This document shows, in pieces, positions 8,081 to 17,614 of a stretch of DNA of 64,000 bases (position 1 is its first letter; each line of letters starts with the position of its first letter). A program made the translations under genes and the position numbers. This DNA is from Paenibacillus tianjinensis (GTDB lineage: Bacteria; Bacillota; Bacilli; Paenibacillales; Paenibacillaceae): NCBI RefSeq assembly GCF_017086365.1, contig NZ_CP070969.1, positions 3,596,001 through 3,660,000 on the forward strand, read 5' to 3'. The notes below the pieces were generated by a model that saw nothing but the letters and a program-made list of their open reading frames with translations, was not told the DNA's origin and did no database searches.

Positions 8081-8139
8081 AAAAAAAGTCGGCTGCCTTC
8101 CGGGCCTTAAGCTTCCAAGGTCCGGCGGACAGCCGACTT
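8081..8139 (-). terminator. Rho-independent terminator of the ABC exporter operon
   Basis: AAGTCGGCTG (8086-8095) pairs with CAGCCGACTT (8130-8139), with an inner CCTT/AAGG helix. On the minus strand the stem is followed by seven T residues. Confidence 0.85.
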
Positions 8140-8173
8140 ATATTGGTATATCATGCTACGGCTTCTTAACGTG

Positions 8174-9913
8174 CTACACCGCCGCAAACTGGCTGTTGTA
8201 CAGCTTGGCGTAGTGTCCGCCGCTGGCGAGCAGCCCTTCATGCGTTCCACTCTCGACAATGTCCCCATCCTTCATATAAAGGATAATATCCGACTCGCGG
8301 ATCGTGGACAGCCGGTGGGCAATTACGAAGCTGGTCCGGCCGGAGATCATCTTAAGAAAAGCCTTCTGGATGCGGATTTCGGTCAGCGTATCAATGCTGC
8401 TGGTCGCTTCATCCAGAATCAGCATCGGCGGGTCAACCAGCATGACGCGGGCGATGGTGAGCAGCTGCTTCTGCCCCTGCGACAGATTGTCGCCGGAGCC
8501 GCTGATCTTCGTATCGTAGCCGTCAGGCAGACGCTTAATGAAGCTGTGCGCATTCGCTGCCTTGGCGGCAGCGATCACTTCGTCCTCTGTCGCCTCCGGC
8601 TTGCCGTAAGCGATATTATCACGGATCGAACCGCCGAACAGCCATGTATCCTGCAGCACCATCCCGAAGTTCTGCCGCAGGCTGTCGCGGGTGATCGTTC
8701 GGATATCTACGCCGTCAATCCGGATGCTTCCGCTATCCACATCATAGAAGCGCATCAGCAGGTTGACGAGCGTTGTCTTCCCTGCCCCCGTCTGCCCGAC
8801 GATCGCCACCCGCGTTCCCGGCTTCACTTCGAGGCTGAAGCTGCGGATCAGCGGGCGTTCCGGTATATACGCAAAGCTGACCTTATCGAAGGTGATCGTC
8901 CCTTGGCTGATGCCAAGGACATGAGCGTCTGCAGCATCCGGAGTTTCCGGCGCCAGGTCCAGAATCCTGAAGATCCGCTGTGCTGAGGCCGTAGCCGACT
9001 GCAGCTGGGTAATCACGCCGGTAATCTCATTGAACGGCTTCGCGAACAGGCTCGAGTAGATCAGAAAGCTCGACAGATCCCCCACTGTAAAATGCCCGCC
9101 GATAACCAGCGCACTGCCGATCATGGCAATGACTGAAAAAGTAATATTATTGACCAGCCGGGTTGTCGGGTTGGCCAGCGAACCATAGAACTGGGATTTC
9201 ACACCGGTCTGGTACAGTTCGTTGTTGCGTTCCGAGAACCGCGCGAACGAGCGGTCCTCATAATGGTAAGCTTGCACCACTTTTTGCCCGCCGATGATTT
9301 CCTCAACGTAGCCGTTCAGCCCGCCGAGGATTTTGGCCTGCTCACGGAACAGACGCTGAGAGCGTGTAGTGATGAAGCGGGCGACAAAATAAGTCGCGGG
9401 TGCTGACAGCAGCACCACCACCGTCATGACCGGACTGATATAAAGCATTAGCCCAATTGCTCCGGCGATGGTGACAATGCCCGTCAGCAGCGTGGAGAAG
9501 CCCTGCAGCAGGCCATCAGAAACGGCATCCATATCATTAACAAAACGGCTGATGCTGTCCCCCTGCGGATGATTGTCATGGAATTTCAGCGGGAGAGTAT
9601 CCAGCTTATCGAATAAGTCGCGGCGCAAATCATAAACCGTTTTATACGCTATTTTGTTTGTGTAATAGGTGAGCAGCCAGCCGAAGAAGCTGCCGGCAAT
9701 ATAAACCGCGGCCAATAGCAGCAGCAGGCGGAGGATGGCCGGAAAATCCACATGGTCCGGTCCGATCATCTGATCGACCGCCCGGCCGATCAGGAGCGGA
9801 CCGATCAGGCTGGCAATCACACTCAAAATGGCGCAGAATCCTGCGGAAATGGCGATTCCCCGGTAATGTCTCGTATAATTCAACAGTCTCTTCCACGTAT
9901 CCGTAGTGTTCAT
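8174..9913 (-). CDS. ABC exporter half-transporter, catalytically competent subunit
   Basis: A 579-residue fused permease-ATPase with six TM helices (residues ~15-310) then an ATPase domain with Walker A GQTGAGKT, signature LSQGQKQ and Walker B MLILDEATSSID. It has the catalytic Glu (about residue 500) and the H-loop histidine (IAHRLST). Its start overlaps the stop of the upstream half-transporter by 4 bp, so the two are translationally coupled and should form a heterodimer. The upstream partner has a degenerate site. The class includes multidrug and lipid-like exporters; the substrate is unknown. Confidence 0.9.
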   Translation of the reverse strand: MNTTDTWKRLLNYTRHYRGIAISAGFCAILSVIASLIGPLLIGRAVDQMIGPDHVDFPAILRLLLLLAAVYIAGSFFGWLLTYYTNKIAYKTVYDLRRDLFDKLDTLPLKFHDNHPQGDSISRFVNDMDAVSDGLLQGFSTLLTGIVTIAGAIGLMLYISPVMTVVVLLSAPATYFVARFITTRSQRLFREQAKILGGLNGYVEEIIGGQKVVQAYHYEDRSFARFSERNNELYQTGVKSQFYGSLANPTTRLVNNITFSVIAMIGSALVIGGHFTVGDLSSFLIYSSLFAKPFNEITGVITQLQSATASAQRIFRILDLAPETPDAADAHVLGISQGTITFDKVSFAYIPERPLIRSFSLEVKPGTRVAIVGQTGAGKTTLVNLLMRFYDVDSGSIRIDGVDIRTITRDSLRQNFGMVLQDTWLFGGSIRDNIAYGKPEATEDEVIAAAKAANAHSFIKRLPDGYDTKISGSGDNLSQGQKQLLTIARVMLVDPPMLILDEATSSIDTLTEIRIQKAFLKMISGRTSFVIAHRLSTIRESDIILYMKDGDIVESGTHEGLLASGGHYAKLYNSQFAAV

Positions 9914-11649
9914 TGTGCCACCTCCCTGCTGGACAGCTGCGATTCACAGATTTCCCGGTAGACGCCGCAGTTCGCCAGCAGCTCCCGGTGAGTGCCAGTT
10001 CCGGCAATCCGGCCTTCATCGAAGACGATGATCATATCCGCCTGCTGCACGGTGCTGACCCGCTGGGATACCAGCAGCACCGTCATTTCCCGGCTGTGAA
10101 TCTTAAGCGCCTTACGTAAGGCGGCGTCAGTGGCGAAGTCGAGCGCACTGGAGGAATCATCGAGAATCAGGATCGGCGGCCGGCCGACAACCGCACGGGC
10201 GATCGTCAGACGCTGCTTCTGCCCTCCTGATAGATTCAAACCGCCGCGGGCCACCGGTGTATCCAGCCCTTCCGGCAGTTTGCGGATAAATTCATCCGCC
10301 TGGGCTACGGCAGCAGCCTGCATAAGCTCCTCCCGTGAAGCCTCCTGCTTGCCCCAGCGGATATTCTCGGCGATCGTGCCTGTGAACAGCAGCGCCTTCT
10401 GCGGTACGATGCCGATCCGGCTCCGCAGCTGCTCCAGCGGGTAGTCTTTGACATTCACTCCCCCGACTTTGATCTCACCCTCTACCGCATCATAAAAACG
10501 TGGAATCAGATTGACAAAGGTCGATTTTCCCGAGCCTGTGCTGCCGATCAGACCGACCGTCTGACCGCGCTTGATGGAGACCGACACATCCTGGAGTGCA
10601 AGCTCTCCAGTGCTGTTATAGCCGAAGGAAACATGCTCGAAGGAGATCGCCGGGGCATCATATTCTCCTGATACAGCAGCGGTATTCCCTTCATCCGAAA
10701 CCGAAGTGGCTGACGCCAGAACTTCACTTACCCGGTTCGCTGAAGAGGAAGCCTTGGTGAACAGGATAACCAGATTCGAGACAACAATCAGCGCCAGCAG
10801 AATCTGGGTCACATAGTTGATAAAAGCGATAATCTCACCCTGAGATAGCCGTCCGGCATCGATATGTCTGCCGCCTGACCAGAGGATGGCGATAATGGCC
10901 GCGTTCACGACCAGAGTCGTCATCGGACCGAGCCAGGCGGAGATCCGTCCGACCCGGATCGCGGTCGCGGTCAGATCATCCGATGCAGCATCAAAACGCT
11001 GCTTCTCCCGGCGTGACTCGGCAAAAGCGCGGATGACACGGATGCCGGACAGGTTCTCGCTGAGCACCAGCGCCAGATGATCCAGCTTCTGCTGATATTT
11101 GCGGTATAGCGGGGAGCTACGGGTGATGATGAAATACAGGATCACTCCAAACACCGGCGTTGCCGCTAGCAGAATAAGCGACAGCCGGAAATCCAGAATC
11201 ATCGACATAATGATCGCTCCGATACAGATAAACGGCGCCCGGACAACCAGTCTGATCAGCATGGCTACTGCCAGCTGCAGCTGGTTCACATCATTCGTGA
11301 TCCGGTTGATCAGCGAAGGTGTACCGAAGAGGTCCAGCTCTGCATAAGACAACGACGAGATATGCTTGAACATCTTGTTGCGGAGTGATGTGCCGAAGCC
11401 CTGGGATGCGCGGGCCGCATAATATTGGCACACCATCGAACAACCGAAGCCAAGCAGCGTCATTAACAGCATCAGTCCGCCCATCTTGTACACATAGGTA
11501 CTGTCATTCTTACCGATCCCGTTATTAACGATCAGCGCGACAATCGTCGGCAGCAGCAGCTCCAGTATCGCCTCAAGCAGCTTGAAGATCGGCCCGAGAA
11601 TAACCTCTTTTTTGTACGGTTTTAGAAAAACAGCCATTTTAAACATCAT
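9910..11649 (-). CDS. ABC exporter half-transporter, degenerate-site subunit
   Basis: A 579-residue fused permease-ATPase with N-terminal TM helices (residues ~15-300), Walker A GSTGSGKST and signature NLSGGQKQRLTIA. Walker B reads ILILDDSSSALD, so the catalytic Glu is Asp, and the H-loop position reads SQRVST, so His is Gln. The same pair of changes marks the degenerate ATP site of heterodimeric exporters such as TM287/288 and LmrCD. It is coupled by a 4-bp overlap to the competent subunit. Two adjacent ATGs (11649 and 11646) are possible starts; the second has better spacing to GAGG. It is divergent from a LysR gene. Confidence 0.9.
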   Translation of the reverse strand: MMFKMAVFLKPYKKEVILGPIFKLLEAILELLLPTIVALIVNNGIGKNDSTYVYKMGGLMLLMTLLGFGCSMVCQYYAARASQGFGTSLRNKMFKHISSLSYAELDLFGTPSLINRITNDVNQLQLAVAMLIRLVVRAPFICIGAIIMSMILDFRLSLILLAATPVFGVILYFIITRSSPLYRKYQQKLDHLALVLSENLSGIRVIRAFAESRREKQRFDAASDDLTATAIRVGRISAWLGPMTTLVVNAAIIAILWSGGRHIDAGRLSQGEIIAFINYVTQILLALIVVSNLVILFTKASSSANRVSEVLASATSVSDEGNTAAVSGEYDAPAISFEHVSFGYNSTGELALQDVSVSIKRGQTVGLIGSTGSGKSTFVNLIPRFYDAVEGEIKVGGVNVKDYPLEQLRSRIGIVPQKALLFTGTIAENIRWGKQEASREELMQAAAVAQADEFIRKLPEGLDTPVARGGLNLSGGQKQRLTIARAVVGRPPILILDDSSSALDFATDAALRKALKIHSREMTVLLVSQRVSTVQQADMIIVFDEGRIAGTGTHRELLANCGVYREICESQLSSREVAQ

Positions 11650-11753
11650 TACCTCACCAGCCTATACAATATGTAACCCCTATGAAATCGTGAAAAGACC
11701 CGTTATGATTATGTCATATCCGTTTGCATATTAATAATATTGGTTTCGTATCA

Positions 11754-11771
11754 ATGCGATATGAATTGCAT
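11754..11771. promoter_or_regulatory. possible LysR-type binding site
   Basis: An 18-bp imperfect palindrome, ATGCgAT...ATtGCAT, lies in the 145-bp divergent region between the ABC exporter and the LysR gene, 24 bp before the LysR start. The position suits an autoregulatory or divergent site, but the motif is not a textbook match. Confidence 0.35.
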
Positions 11772-11794
11772 ATATCAAACCCGGAGGTTTTCAT

Positions 11795-12661
11795 ATGGAT
11801 ATCAGACAGCTCAAATACTTTTTGACTATTGCCGAAGAAGGACAAATCACTTCGGCGGCAAGGAAGCTGCAAATGGCCCAGCCGCCGCTCAGCCAGCAGC
11901 TGAGGCTGCTGGAGGAAGAGCTCGGCGTGAAGCTCGTCGAGCGCGGTCCGCGCAGTGTACAGCTCACTGATGCCGGGGTGATCCTGCGCGGCCGGGCACA
12001 GCAGATCCTGGAGCTGGCAGACTCGACCACCCGGGAAATCAATGATTTCGTGAATGGGCTGCAGGGAACGCTCTCGGTTGGAACCGTCTCCTCTTCTGCC
12101 GCCACCCTGCTGCAGGACCGGCTCTTTGAATTCCACAAAATTTATTCCGGAGTCAAATTCGAGATCCATGAAGGCAATACGTATACGATTATTGACCTGC
12201 TGAATAAAGGAATCATTGAAGTAGGTATTGTCCGCACCCCGTTCAACAGCACCAGCCTAGAATGCGTGTATACAGCAGCTGAACCTATGATTGCCGTGAT
12301 GACCGCTGATTATGACTGGACCGGCGGAGAAGGCTCCATCGACATCGGCGAACTGAAAAACAGGCCGCTGATCATTTACCGCCGCTTTGAGCAGCTGATC
12401 CGCGAAACCTGCCTGGAGCATGGCTTCAATCCTGATGTGTTCTGCATGAACGACGATGCCCGAACGACCCTTCTCTGGGCCAATGCCGGGCTTGGTGTCG
12501 GAATTATCCCGAGATCCGCCTTTTCGCTTGCCGACAACAGCAACCTGGTCCGTAAGGAAATCCGCAGTGATTCATTGAACACACGGGTAGCTGCTGTCTG
12601 GATGAAAGACAAATACCTCTCCTCCCTGGCCGCGAAGTTTATTGAAAACTTTCAGAAATAA
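11795..12661 (+). CDS. LysR-family transcriptional regulator
   Basis: A 288-residue LTTR with an N-terminal HTH (MDIRQLKYFLTIAEEGQITSAARKL, with PPLSQQLRLLEEELGVKL) and a C-terminal substrate-binding domain with two Rossmann-like lobes from about residue 90 (TLSVGTVSSSAA, EVGIVRTPF, LLWANAGLGVGIIP). CGGAGG lies 8 bases before the ATG. It is divergently transcribed from the heterodimeric ABC exporter and may control it. The effector is not predictable. Confidence 0.9.
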   Translation: MDIRQLKYFLTIAEEGQITSAARKLQMAQPPLSQQLRLLEEELGVKLVERGPRSVQLTDAGVILRGRAQQILELADSTTREINDFVNGLQGTLSVGTVSSSAATLLQDRLFEFHKIYSGVKFEIHEGNTYTIIDLLNKGIIEVGIVRTPFNSTSLECVYTAAEPMIAVMTADYDWTGGEGSIDIGELKNRPLIIYRRFEQLIRETCLEHGFNPDVFCMNDDARTTLLWANAGLGVGIIPRSAFSLADNSNLVRKEIRSDSLNTRVAAVWMKDKYLSSLAAKFIENFQK

Positions 12662-12790
12662 CAACAATATTAGAAACTAAATATTTGGAGGTGTTGGAAG
12701 TGAGACGCCAAAGATAAGCAGTTGATTTATTTTACTGATCCGCATGTCCATAAGTTTGAATTTCATACAGGGACTGTTAATTTCCTAATC

Positions 12791-12827
12791 AAACAAAACC
12801 CGCCCCGGCCAGCGCCGGAAGCGGGTT
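12791..12827 (-). terminator. Rho-independent terminator of htpG
   Basis: On the minus strand AACCCGC pairs with GCGGGTT around a CCGGCGCTGGCCGG inner segment, followed by TTTGTTT. It lies 38 bp past the htpG stop. Confidence 0.8.
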
Positions 12828-12864
12828 ATTTCAGCTGCGCTCCGTTACAGGAATAACGTGCAGC

Positions 12865-14742
12865 TTACACCATGATTTTGCAAATATCGTTCGTGAACTC
12901 CACCGGATCATTGATCTGCAAGCCTTCGATCAGCAGCGCCTGGTTGTACAGCAGATTCGTGTATAGGCTCAGCTTCTCTTTGTCCCCTTCGGCAGCAGCC
13001 TTCAAGGATTTGAAGACGTCATGATTCACGTTAATTTCGAGCACCTTGTCCGCCTGCACCTCTTGGCCGTTCGGCATTGCTTTGAGGATTTTCTCCATCT
13101 CGATCGTCAGCTCACCTTCAGTGGACAGGCAGACCGGATGGGATTTCAGCCGCTTGGAGGCTTTGACTGCCTTCACTTTACCTGACAGGATGCCTTGCAT
13201 CGCTTCGAACAAGCCCTTGTTCTCATTTTCTTCCTCTTCCGACGGTTTGTCCGCTGCATCCTCGATCCCAAGGTCCCCGCTGGAAACGTTTTTGAATTCT
13301 TTTTCCTTGTAGGACATGATCATCTTGATCGCAAATTCATCGATATCGTCAGTGAAATAGAGGATTTCATAGCCTTTATCCGAAACCATTTCCGTCTGCG
13401 GCAGCTTCTCGATCCGTTCCACCGATTCTCCGGAAGCGTAATAGATATACTTCTGGTCTTCCGGCATTCTCTCGATGTATTCAGCCAGCGTAACCTGTTT
13501 CTTCTCCTTGGAGGAGTAGAACATCAGCAGGTCCTGGAGGGTTTCTTTTTCCATGCCGTAGTCATTGTATACGCCGAACTTCAGCTGTCTGCCAAAAGAT
13601 TTATAGAATGTCTCGTATTTCTCACGCTCGTCCTTCAGCAGGCTCAGAAGCTGGCTCTTGATCTTGCTCTTGATGTTCTTGGCGATCAGCGTCAGCTGGC
13701 GGTCATGCTGCAGCAGCTCGCGGGAGATGTTAAGCGAGAGGTCCTCGGAATCCACCATCCCTTTAACAAAACTGAAGTAGTCCGGCAGCAGGTCGCCGCA
13801 TTTGTTCATGATCAGCACGCCATTGGAGTACAACTCCAGGCCTTTTTCATACTCTTTGGTGTAATAATCAAACGGCGTATTCTCCGGAATGAACAGGATC
13901 GCGTTATAGACCACAGCACCATCGGCACTGATATGGATATGCTTAAGCGGCTTGTCGAAGCCATAACGTTTCTCCGAGTAAAAGTTATTGTAGTCCTCGT
14001 CGGTCAGCTCATTCTTATTCTTGCGCCAGATCGGCACCATGCTGTTGACGGTTTGCTCTTCCCTGGTTTCCTCGAACTCTCCTTCACTGCCTTCCTTCGG
14101 CTTACTTCCGGTGATATCCATCTTGATCGGGAAACGGATGAAGTCGGAATATTTCTTAATGATTGATTTCAGGCGGTATTCTTCCAGAAACTCGTCATAG
14201 TTGTCTTCTTCGGTGCTCTCTTTGATCTTCAAAATAATGTCGGTACCGACAGTCTCCTTCTCAGCAGGCTCAATCGTATAACCGTCCGCACCTTGCGATT
14301 CCCATTTGTACGCCTGGTCACTGCCCAGTGCCTTACTGATCACGGTAACATCTTCAGCAACCATAAAGGCGGAGTAGAAGCCCACCCCGAACTGTCCGAT
14401 GATGTTGTGGCCGTCCTTGGCTTCATTATCCTTCTTGAACGCAAAAGAGCCGCTGTTCGCAATAATCCCCAGGTTGTTCTCCAGCTCTTCCTGCGTCATC
14501 CCGATCCCGGTATCTGAAATCGTCAATGTCCGGCTAGCTTTATCAGCAGTTACTTTAATGTAATAATCCTCTTTATTGAACACCAGACCCTCATCGGCCA
14601 GTGCTTTGTAATAGATTTTGTCGATGGCATCGCTTGCATTCGAGATCAGCTCCCGCAGGAAAATCTCCCGCTGTGTATAGATGGAGTTAATCATCATCTC
14701 CAGCAGTCTTTTGGATTCGGCTTTGAACTCTTTTTTAGACAT
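12865..14742 (-). CDS. htpG: HtpG (bacterial Hsp90 chaperone)
   Basis: A 625-residue ATP-dependent chaperone, the usual length. The N-terminal GHKL ATPase domain (residues ~1-215) shows [22 protein letters not shown] and [15 protein letters not shown]. The middle domain contains NISRELLQ, and the C-terminal dimerisation domain follows. AAGGAGAT is upstream of the ATG. A perfect CIRCE operator and a sigma-A promoter precede the gene, so it should be repressed by HrcA and heat-induced together with groESL and dnaK. In B. subtilis htpG is a class III heat-shock gene not controlled by HrcA. Confidence 0.97.
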   Translation of the reverse strand: MSKKEFKAESKRLLEMMINSIYTQREIFLRELISNASDAIDKIYYKALADEGLVFNKEDYYIKVTADKASRTLTISDTGIGMTQEELENNLGIIANSGSFAFKKDNEAKDGHNIIGQFGVGFYSAFMVAEDVTVISKALGSDQAYKWESQGADGYTIEPAEKETVGTDIILKIKESTEEDNYDEFLEEYRLKSIIKKYSDFIRFPIKMDITGSKPKEGSEGEFEETREEQTVNSMVPIWRKNKNELTDEDYNNFYSEKRYGFDKPLKHIHISADGAVVYNAILFIPENTPFDYYTKEYEKGLELYSNGVLIMNKCGDLLPDYFSFVKGMVDSEDLSLNISRELLQHDRQLTLIAKNIKSKIKSQLLSLLKDEREKYETFYKSFGRQLKFGVYNDYGMEKETLQDLLMFYSSKEKKQVTLAEYIERMPEDQKYIYYASGESVERIEKLPQTEMVSDKGYEILYFTDDIDEFAIKMIMSYKEKEFKNVSSGDLGIEDAADKPSEEEENENKGLFEAMQGILSGKVKAVKASKRLKSHPVCLSTEGELTIEMEKILKAMPNGQEVQADKVLEINVNHDVFKSLKAAAEGDKEKLSLYTNLLYNQALLIEGLQINDPVEFTNDICKIMV

Positions 14743-14792
14743 GAATATAGTAATCTCCTTTCAAAAATATCCTTCGGATTACTTCCGGATGA

Positions 14793-14819
14793 TTAGCACT
14801 CCACAATGATGAGTGCTAA
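14793..14819. promoter_or_regulatory. CIRCE operator (HrcA binding site)
   Basis: TTAGCACTC, nine bases, then GAGTGCTAA is an exact match to the CIRCE consensus. It lies between the htpG promoter and the htpG start, where HrcA blocks transcription in groE and dnaK operons. Confidence 0.95.
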
Positions 14820-14829
14820 CACTTCCTTT

Positions 14830-14859
14830 TATATACCATATTCACGTTTTTGATGTCAA
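14830..14859 (-). promoter_or_regulatory. sigma-A promoter of htpG
   Basis: TTGACA (14854-14859), an 18-bp spacer and TATATA (14830-14835) on the minus strand, immediately upstream of CIRCE. Confidence 0.75.
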
Positions 14860-14895
14860 TATCTTGCTGCATAGAGATTCATTTTTGCCGGATGA

Positions 14896-15528
14896 TCAGT
14901 AACGTACATGGAATCCTTCCAGAAGAGTTTTCCACAAATAATCATTATCGTGAAACTCATCGGGCACCAAGGGGATTTGCAGGGCACATACATTATGAAA
15001 TGGCCACGGGGTTTCCACAATTCCGCTTACCGGCGCATGATTAATCACGAGTAAATTGAATTCACCGGCCACCAGCGTGTTTAGCACGTCCAGCAGCTCC
15101 GCCGTTTCATGGATTGTCCCTTCGGTGCGGATAAACAGAATCCGGTTAGAGCTTCTGAGCGTTTCCAGAAACCGCGGGACACGCCGGGTGATTTTCTCCC
15201 TAAGCTCCGGGTAGCTCAGCAGCTGGGTTGGAGTATTCTCATGAAGCGGAAAGTCGTGGTGGGAGAAGATATGGTAGGCGGCATCCCTCACAATATAGCA
15301 GCCTGCATGTTCATTAATGCCGGTAATCGCCAGATTAGGGAACTCCATAAAATTCTTGAACTGATTCCGCAAAAGCTGGCTGACCCCCGGCAAAGCAGGT
15401 GACGCCACCCAGTCAAGGACGCCTCCGATTTTTCTGAGCATATGACGCGACAGTTGGTCTGCAACCAGACAATTTTGTCCCAAGCTGAAAATGACATCGT
15501 AAGTTCCTTTGATCCCATTGAAATCCAT
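14896..15528 (-). CDS. DUF1796 family protein (putative papain-like cysteine peptidase)
   Basis: A ~210-residue protein whose N-terminus (YDVIFSLGQNCLVADQL) matches the DUF1796 family, annotated as putative papain-like cysteine peptidases. The Cys in GQNC and the His residues in YHIFSHHDF and FHDNDY are candidate active-site residues. There is no signal peptide or TM segment. I choose the ATG at 15528 because GAGGGGG lies about 8 bases upstream; an in-frame ATG seven codons earlier has none. It is not clearly in an operon. Family members are often near glycosyltransferase or surface-polysaccharide genes, and a GT2 gene is divergent here. Function is unknown. Confidence 0.7.
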   Translation of the reverse strand: MDFNGIKGTYDVIFSLGQNCLVADQLSRHMLRKIGGVLDWVASPALPGVSQLLRNQFKNFMEFPNLAITGINEHAGCYIVRDAAYHIFSHHDFPLHENTPTQLLSYPELREKITRRVPRFLETLRSSNRILFIRTEGTIHETAELLDVLNTLVAGEFNLLVINHAPVSGIVETPWPFHNVCALQIPLVPDEFHDNDYLWKTLLEGFHVRY

Positions 15529-15687
15529 ATCGCATTCCCCCTCATCCATTTATCTATATTTAATTAATTCCATAGATAAAGGGTTTGGACTATCCGGACG
15601 ATATCCGGCCATCTGGTCTAGTATGCAGGTCAGCCTCCCTGATTCTTGCGTACTATAAATTCAGAAAAGTATAGGATGGTGAATATA

Positions 15688-16566
15688 TTGGTAAAAATAT
15701 CAGTGCTCATGCCGGTTTATAATATGGCTCCGTATATTGAAGAAGCGATCTGCAGTATATTAACGCAAACCTATTCAGATTTCGAATTGCTGATTATAGA
15801 TGACGGATCCACAGACGGAACCTTAGACATTATTAAAAAATTTGATGACAAGCGAATTAGAGCTATAGCGCATACAGTGAACTTGGGATTAATTGAGACC
15901 TTAAATCAAGGCATTGATTTATGTACGGGGGAGTATATTGCGCGGATGGATGGTGATGATATTGCTCTGCCCAACCGGTTTGAACGTCAAGTGAACTTCA
16001 TGGATGCCCACCAGCACTGCGGCGTTTGCGGTTCTCAGGTTTATTTGCTCGGTAAAGGCGGCGTCACCACGAAACCTATGAGTCATGATGCAATCAGATG
16101 CTGGCAGTTATTCCATTGCACCATCGTGCACCCAACGGTTATGATCCGCAAATCCGTACTGGAGCAGCATGGCATCAGATATCTCTACTACACGCATGCG
16201 GAGGATTATGAAATATGGAACCGGTTAAGCGCAGTTACCCAAATGGTTAATCTGCCTGAGGTACTGCTTATGTACAGACAACATCCAAATCAGATCTCTA
16301 GTATCCACCAAGGAATACAAGAGGTCCAATCTGAATGTATCCGCAGAGATCAGCTGCGTCTGCTCGGTATCGATCCCACTGCTGAGGAGTATCAGACCCA
16401 CTTGGATTTTTGCCACTTTAGAATACGGACAGGTGAACCCGAACCTTATAATCGGTGCTTGGCATGGGCCCACAAAATCCTGGAGGGTAATTTACGGCAG
16501 CAAGTATATGATCACCAGACCTTAAACTTGGTATTATCGCAATGCTTCAGTTTATCCAGATATTAG
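15688..16566 (+). CDS. family 2 glycosyltransferase
   Basis: A ~293-residue GT-A fold transferase. The nucleotide-sugar region VKISVLMPVYN begins at the N-terminus. LLIIDDGSTDGT, then ARMDGDDIALPNRFERQ with its DxD metal site at about residue 90, then HPTVMIRKSVLEQHG follow. An in-frame TTG at 15646 would add 14 residues, but GGTGA at 15679-15683 is well spaced for the TTG at 15688. Cytoplasmic. Donor and acceptor sugars are unknown. It may glycosylate a surface polysaccharide or protein. It is divergent from the DUF1796 gene. Confidence 0.85.
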   Translation: MVKISVLMPVYNMAPYIEEAICSILTQTYSDFELLIIDDGSTDGTLDIIKKFDDKRIRAIAHTVNLGLIETLNQGIDLCTGEYIARMDGDDIALPNRFERQVNFMDAHQHCGVCGSQVYLLGKGGVTTKPMSHDAIRCWQLFHCTIVHPTVMIRKSVLEQHGIRYLYYTHAEDYEIWNRLSAVTQMVNLPEVLLMYRQHPNQISSIHQGIQEVQSECIRRDQLRLLGIDPTAEEYQTHLDFCHFRIRTGEPEPYNRCLAWAHKILEGNLRQQVYDHQTLNLVLSQCFSLSRY

Positions 16567-16584
16567 GGACTTCTTATTTCAACT

Positions 16585-17481
16585 TTAAAGCGCCACTGAC
16601 TTCGCCTCAGCATCCGCCTGCAGCATCTGAATCAGGGATTGCAGCGGCAGTGACTTCCACTTCTTCGGATGAATGAGCAGCTGCAGATCAAAATGAATCT
16701 CCGGATGGGTAAAAGGCAGCTCGGCCAGATTCCCGCGTTCAATCTCTTCCTCAGCCACAATTCTTGGCAGAAGAGCAATACCCAGACCGTTCCGCACACA
16801 GCGTTTGATGGCTTCCAGGTTGGACAGCTCAAAACCGATCCGGAACACGATTCCGTGCTCACGGAGCAGATTCTCAAACAGGCTGCGGTAGATACAGCTC
16901 TCTTCGGAGACAATTAGCTCACAGTTGTTCAGATCCTGCAGGGTAATATTTGTAAGCTTCGCCAGCGGATGATCGGCGGGTGCCACCAGGACCAGCGGCT
17001 CATCCCGGATAATCGTCCGCTCCAGCAGCGAATCGGTCGTACTCCGGTCCAGCATCAGGCCAATATCCACCTCTCCTTCCCTGATCTTGGACACCAGATT
17101 CGCTTCCTGCTCTGTTTGCAGATGAATATTCAGTCCGGGAAATGTCGTCCGCAGCTGCTGCAGAAAAGGCGGGAGGTAAAAAGCGGCCAATGAATCAATT
17201 GTTCCGATAGTCAGCGTCCCGCCGATCTGCTGGGCAATGGTTTCTTTGGAGCGGTCATATAGATCAAGAATTTCCACGAATAGCTTAAGCAGCTCTTCTC
17301 CAGGCGGGGTCAGACGCAGGATACGTCCATGACGTTCCATTAGCGTGACCCCGTATTCTTTTTCAATCTTCTGTATCTGCATGGTTACACTGGACTGGGC
17401 GTACCCCAGTTCCTCTGCTGCACGCGTGAAGCTCTGTCGCTTCGCCACCTCGCGGAAGGTCCGCATATAGGTTAAATCCAT
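16585..17481 (-). CDS. LysR-family transcriptional regulator
   Basis: A 298-residue LTTR with an N-terminal HTH (MDLTYMRTFREVAKRQSFTRAAEELGYAQSSVTMQIQKIEKEYG) and an effector domain from about residue 90 (TLTIGTIDSLAAFYLPPFL, VDIGLMLD, VRNGLGIALLP). The ATG at 17481 is preceded by AGAGGG at 8 bases; an in-frame GTG three codons earlier is less likely. It is divergent from the dapA-like gene and a perfect LTTR-type palindrome lies between them, so it likely regulates that gene and itself. Confidence 0.9.
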   Translation of the reverse strand: MDLTYMRTFREVAKRQSFTRAAEELGYAQSSVTMQIQKIEKEYGVTLMERHGRILRLTPPGEELLKLFVEILDLYDRSKETIAQQIGGTLTIGTIDSLAAFYLPPFLQQLRTTFPGLNIHLQTEQEANLVSKIREGEVDIGLMLDRSTTDSLLERTIIRDEPLVLVAPADHPLAKLTNITLQDLNNCELIVSEESCIYRSLFENLLREHGIVFRIGFELSNLEAIKRCVRNGLGIALLPRIVAEEEIERGNLAELPFTHPEIHFDLQLLIHPKKWKSLPLQSLIQMLQADAEAKSVAL

Positions 17482-17509
17482 TCCTCTCACCCTCTTGACC
17501 GTAATATAA

Positions 17510-17526
17510 CATCAATAATATTGATG
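17510..17526. promoter_or_regulatory. LysR-type operator between the LysR and dapA-like genes
   Basis: CATCAATA-A-TATTGATG is a perfect palindrome with 8-bp arms and contains the T-N11-A LTTR core (TCAATAATATTGA). A second short inverted repeat, TGGAA-TG-TTCCA (17557-17568), lies near the expected -35 of the dapA-like promoter, whose -10 may be TATAAA (17580-17585). Lack of a good -35 suggests activator dependence. Confidence 0.7.
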
Positions 17527-17614
17527 ACCCATATCATTTATTATAGCTAACGCCGATGGAATGTTCCATGCTAAAGTAGTATAAAAGGATTTAAATATTT
17601 GGAGGACGATATTC

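Noticed and set aside
12687..12720. GGAGG followed by a GTG and a five-codon frame after the LysR gene
   Set aside because: Too short and ends in TAA at once; possibly a decayed gene start, but nothing follows.
13195..14166. Plus-strand 323-residue open frame
   Set aside because: Antisense shadow of htpG, caused by its codon bias.
17491..17614. Possible lysine riboswitch before the dapA-like gene
   Set aside because: The gap is only about 124 bp and contains an LTTR palindrome rather than a conserved lysine aptamer.
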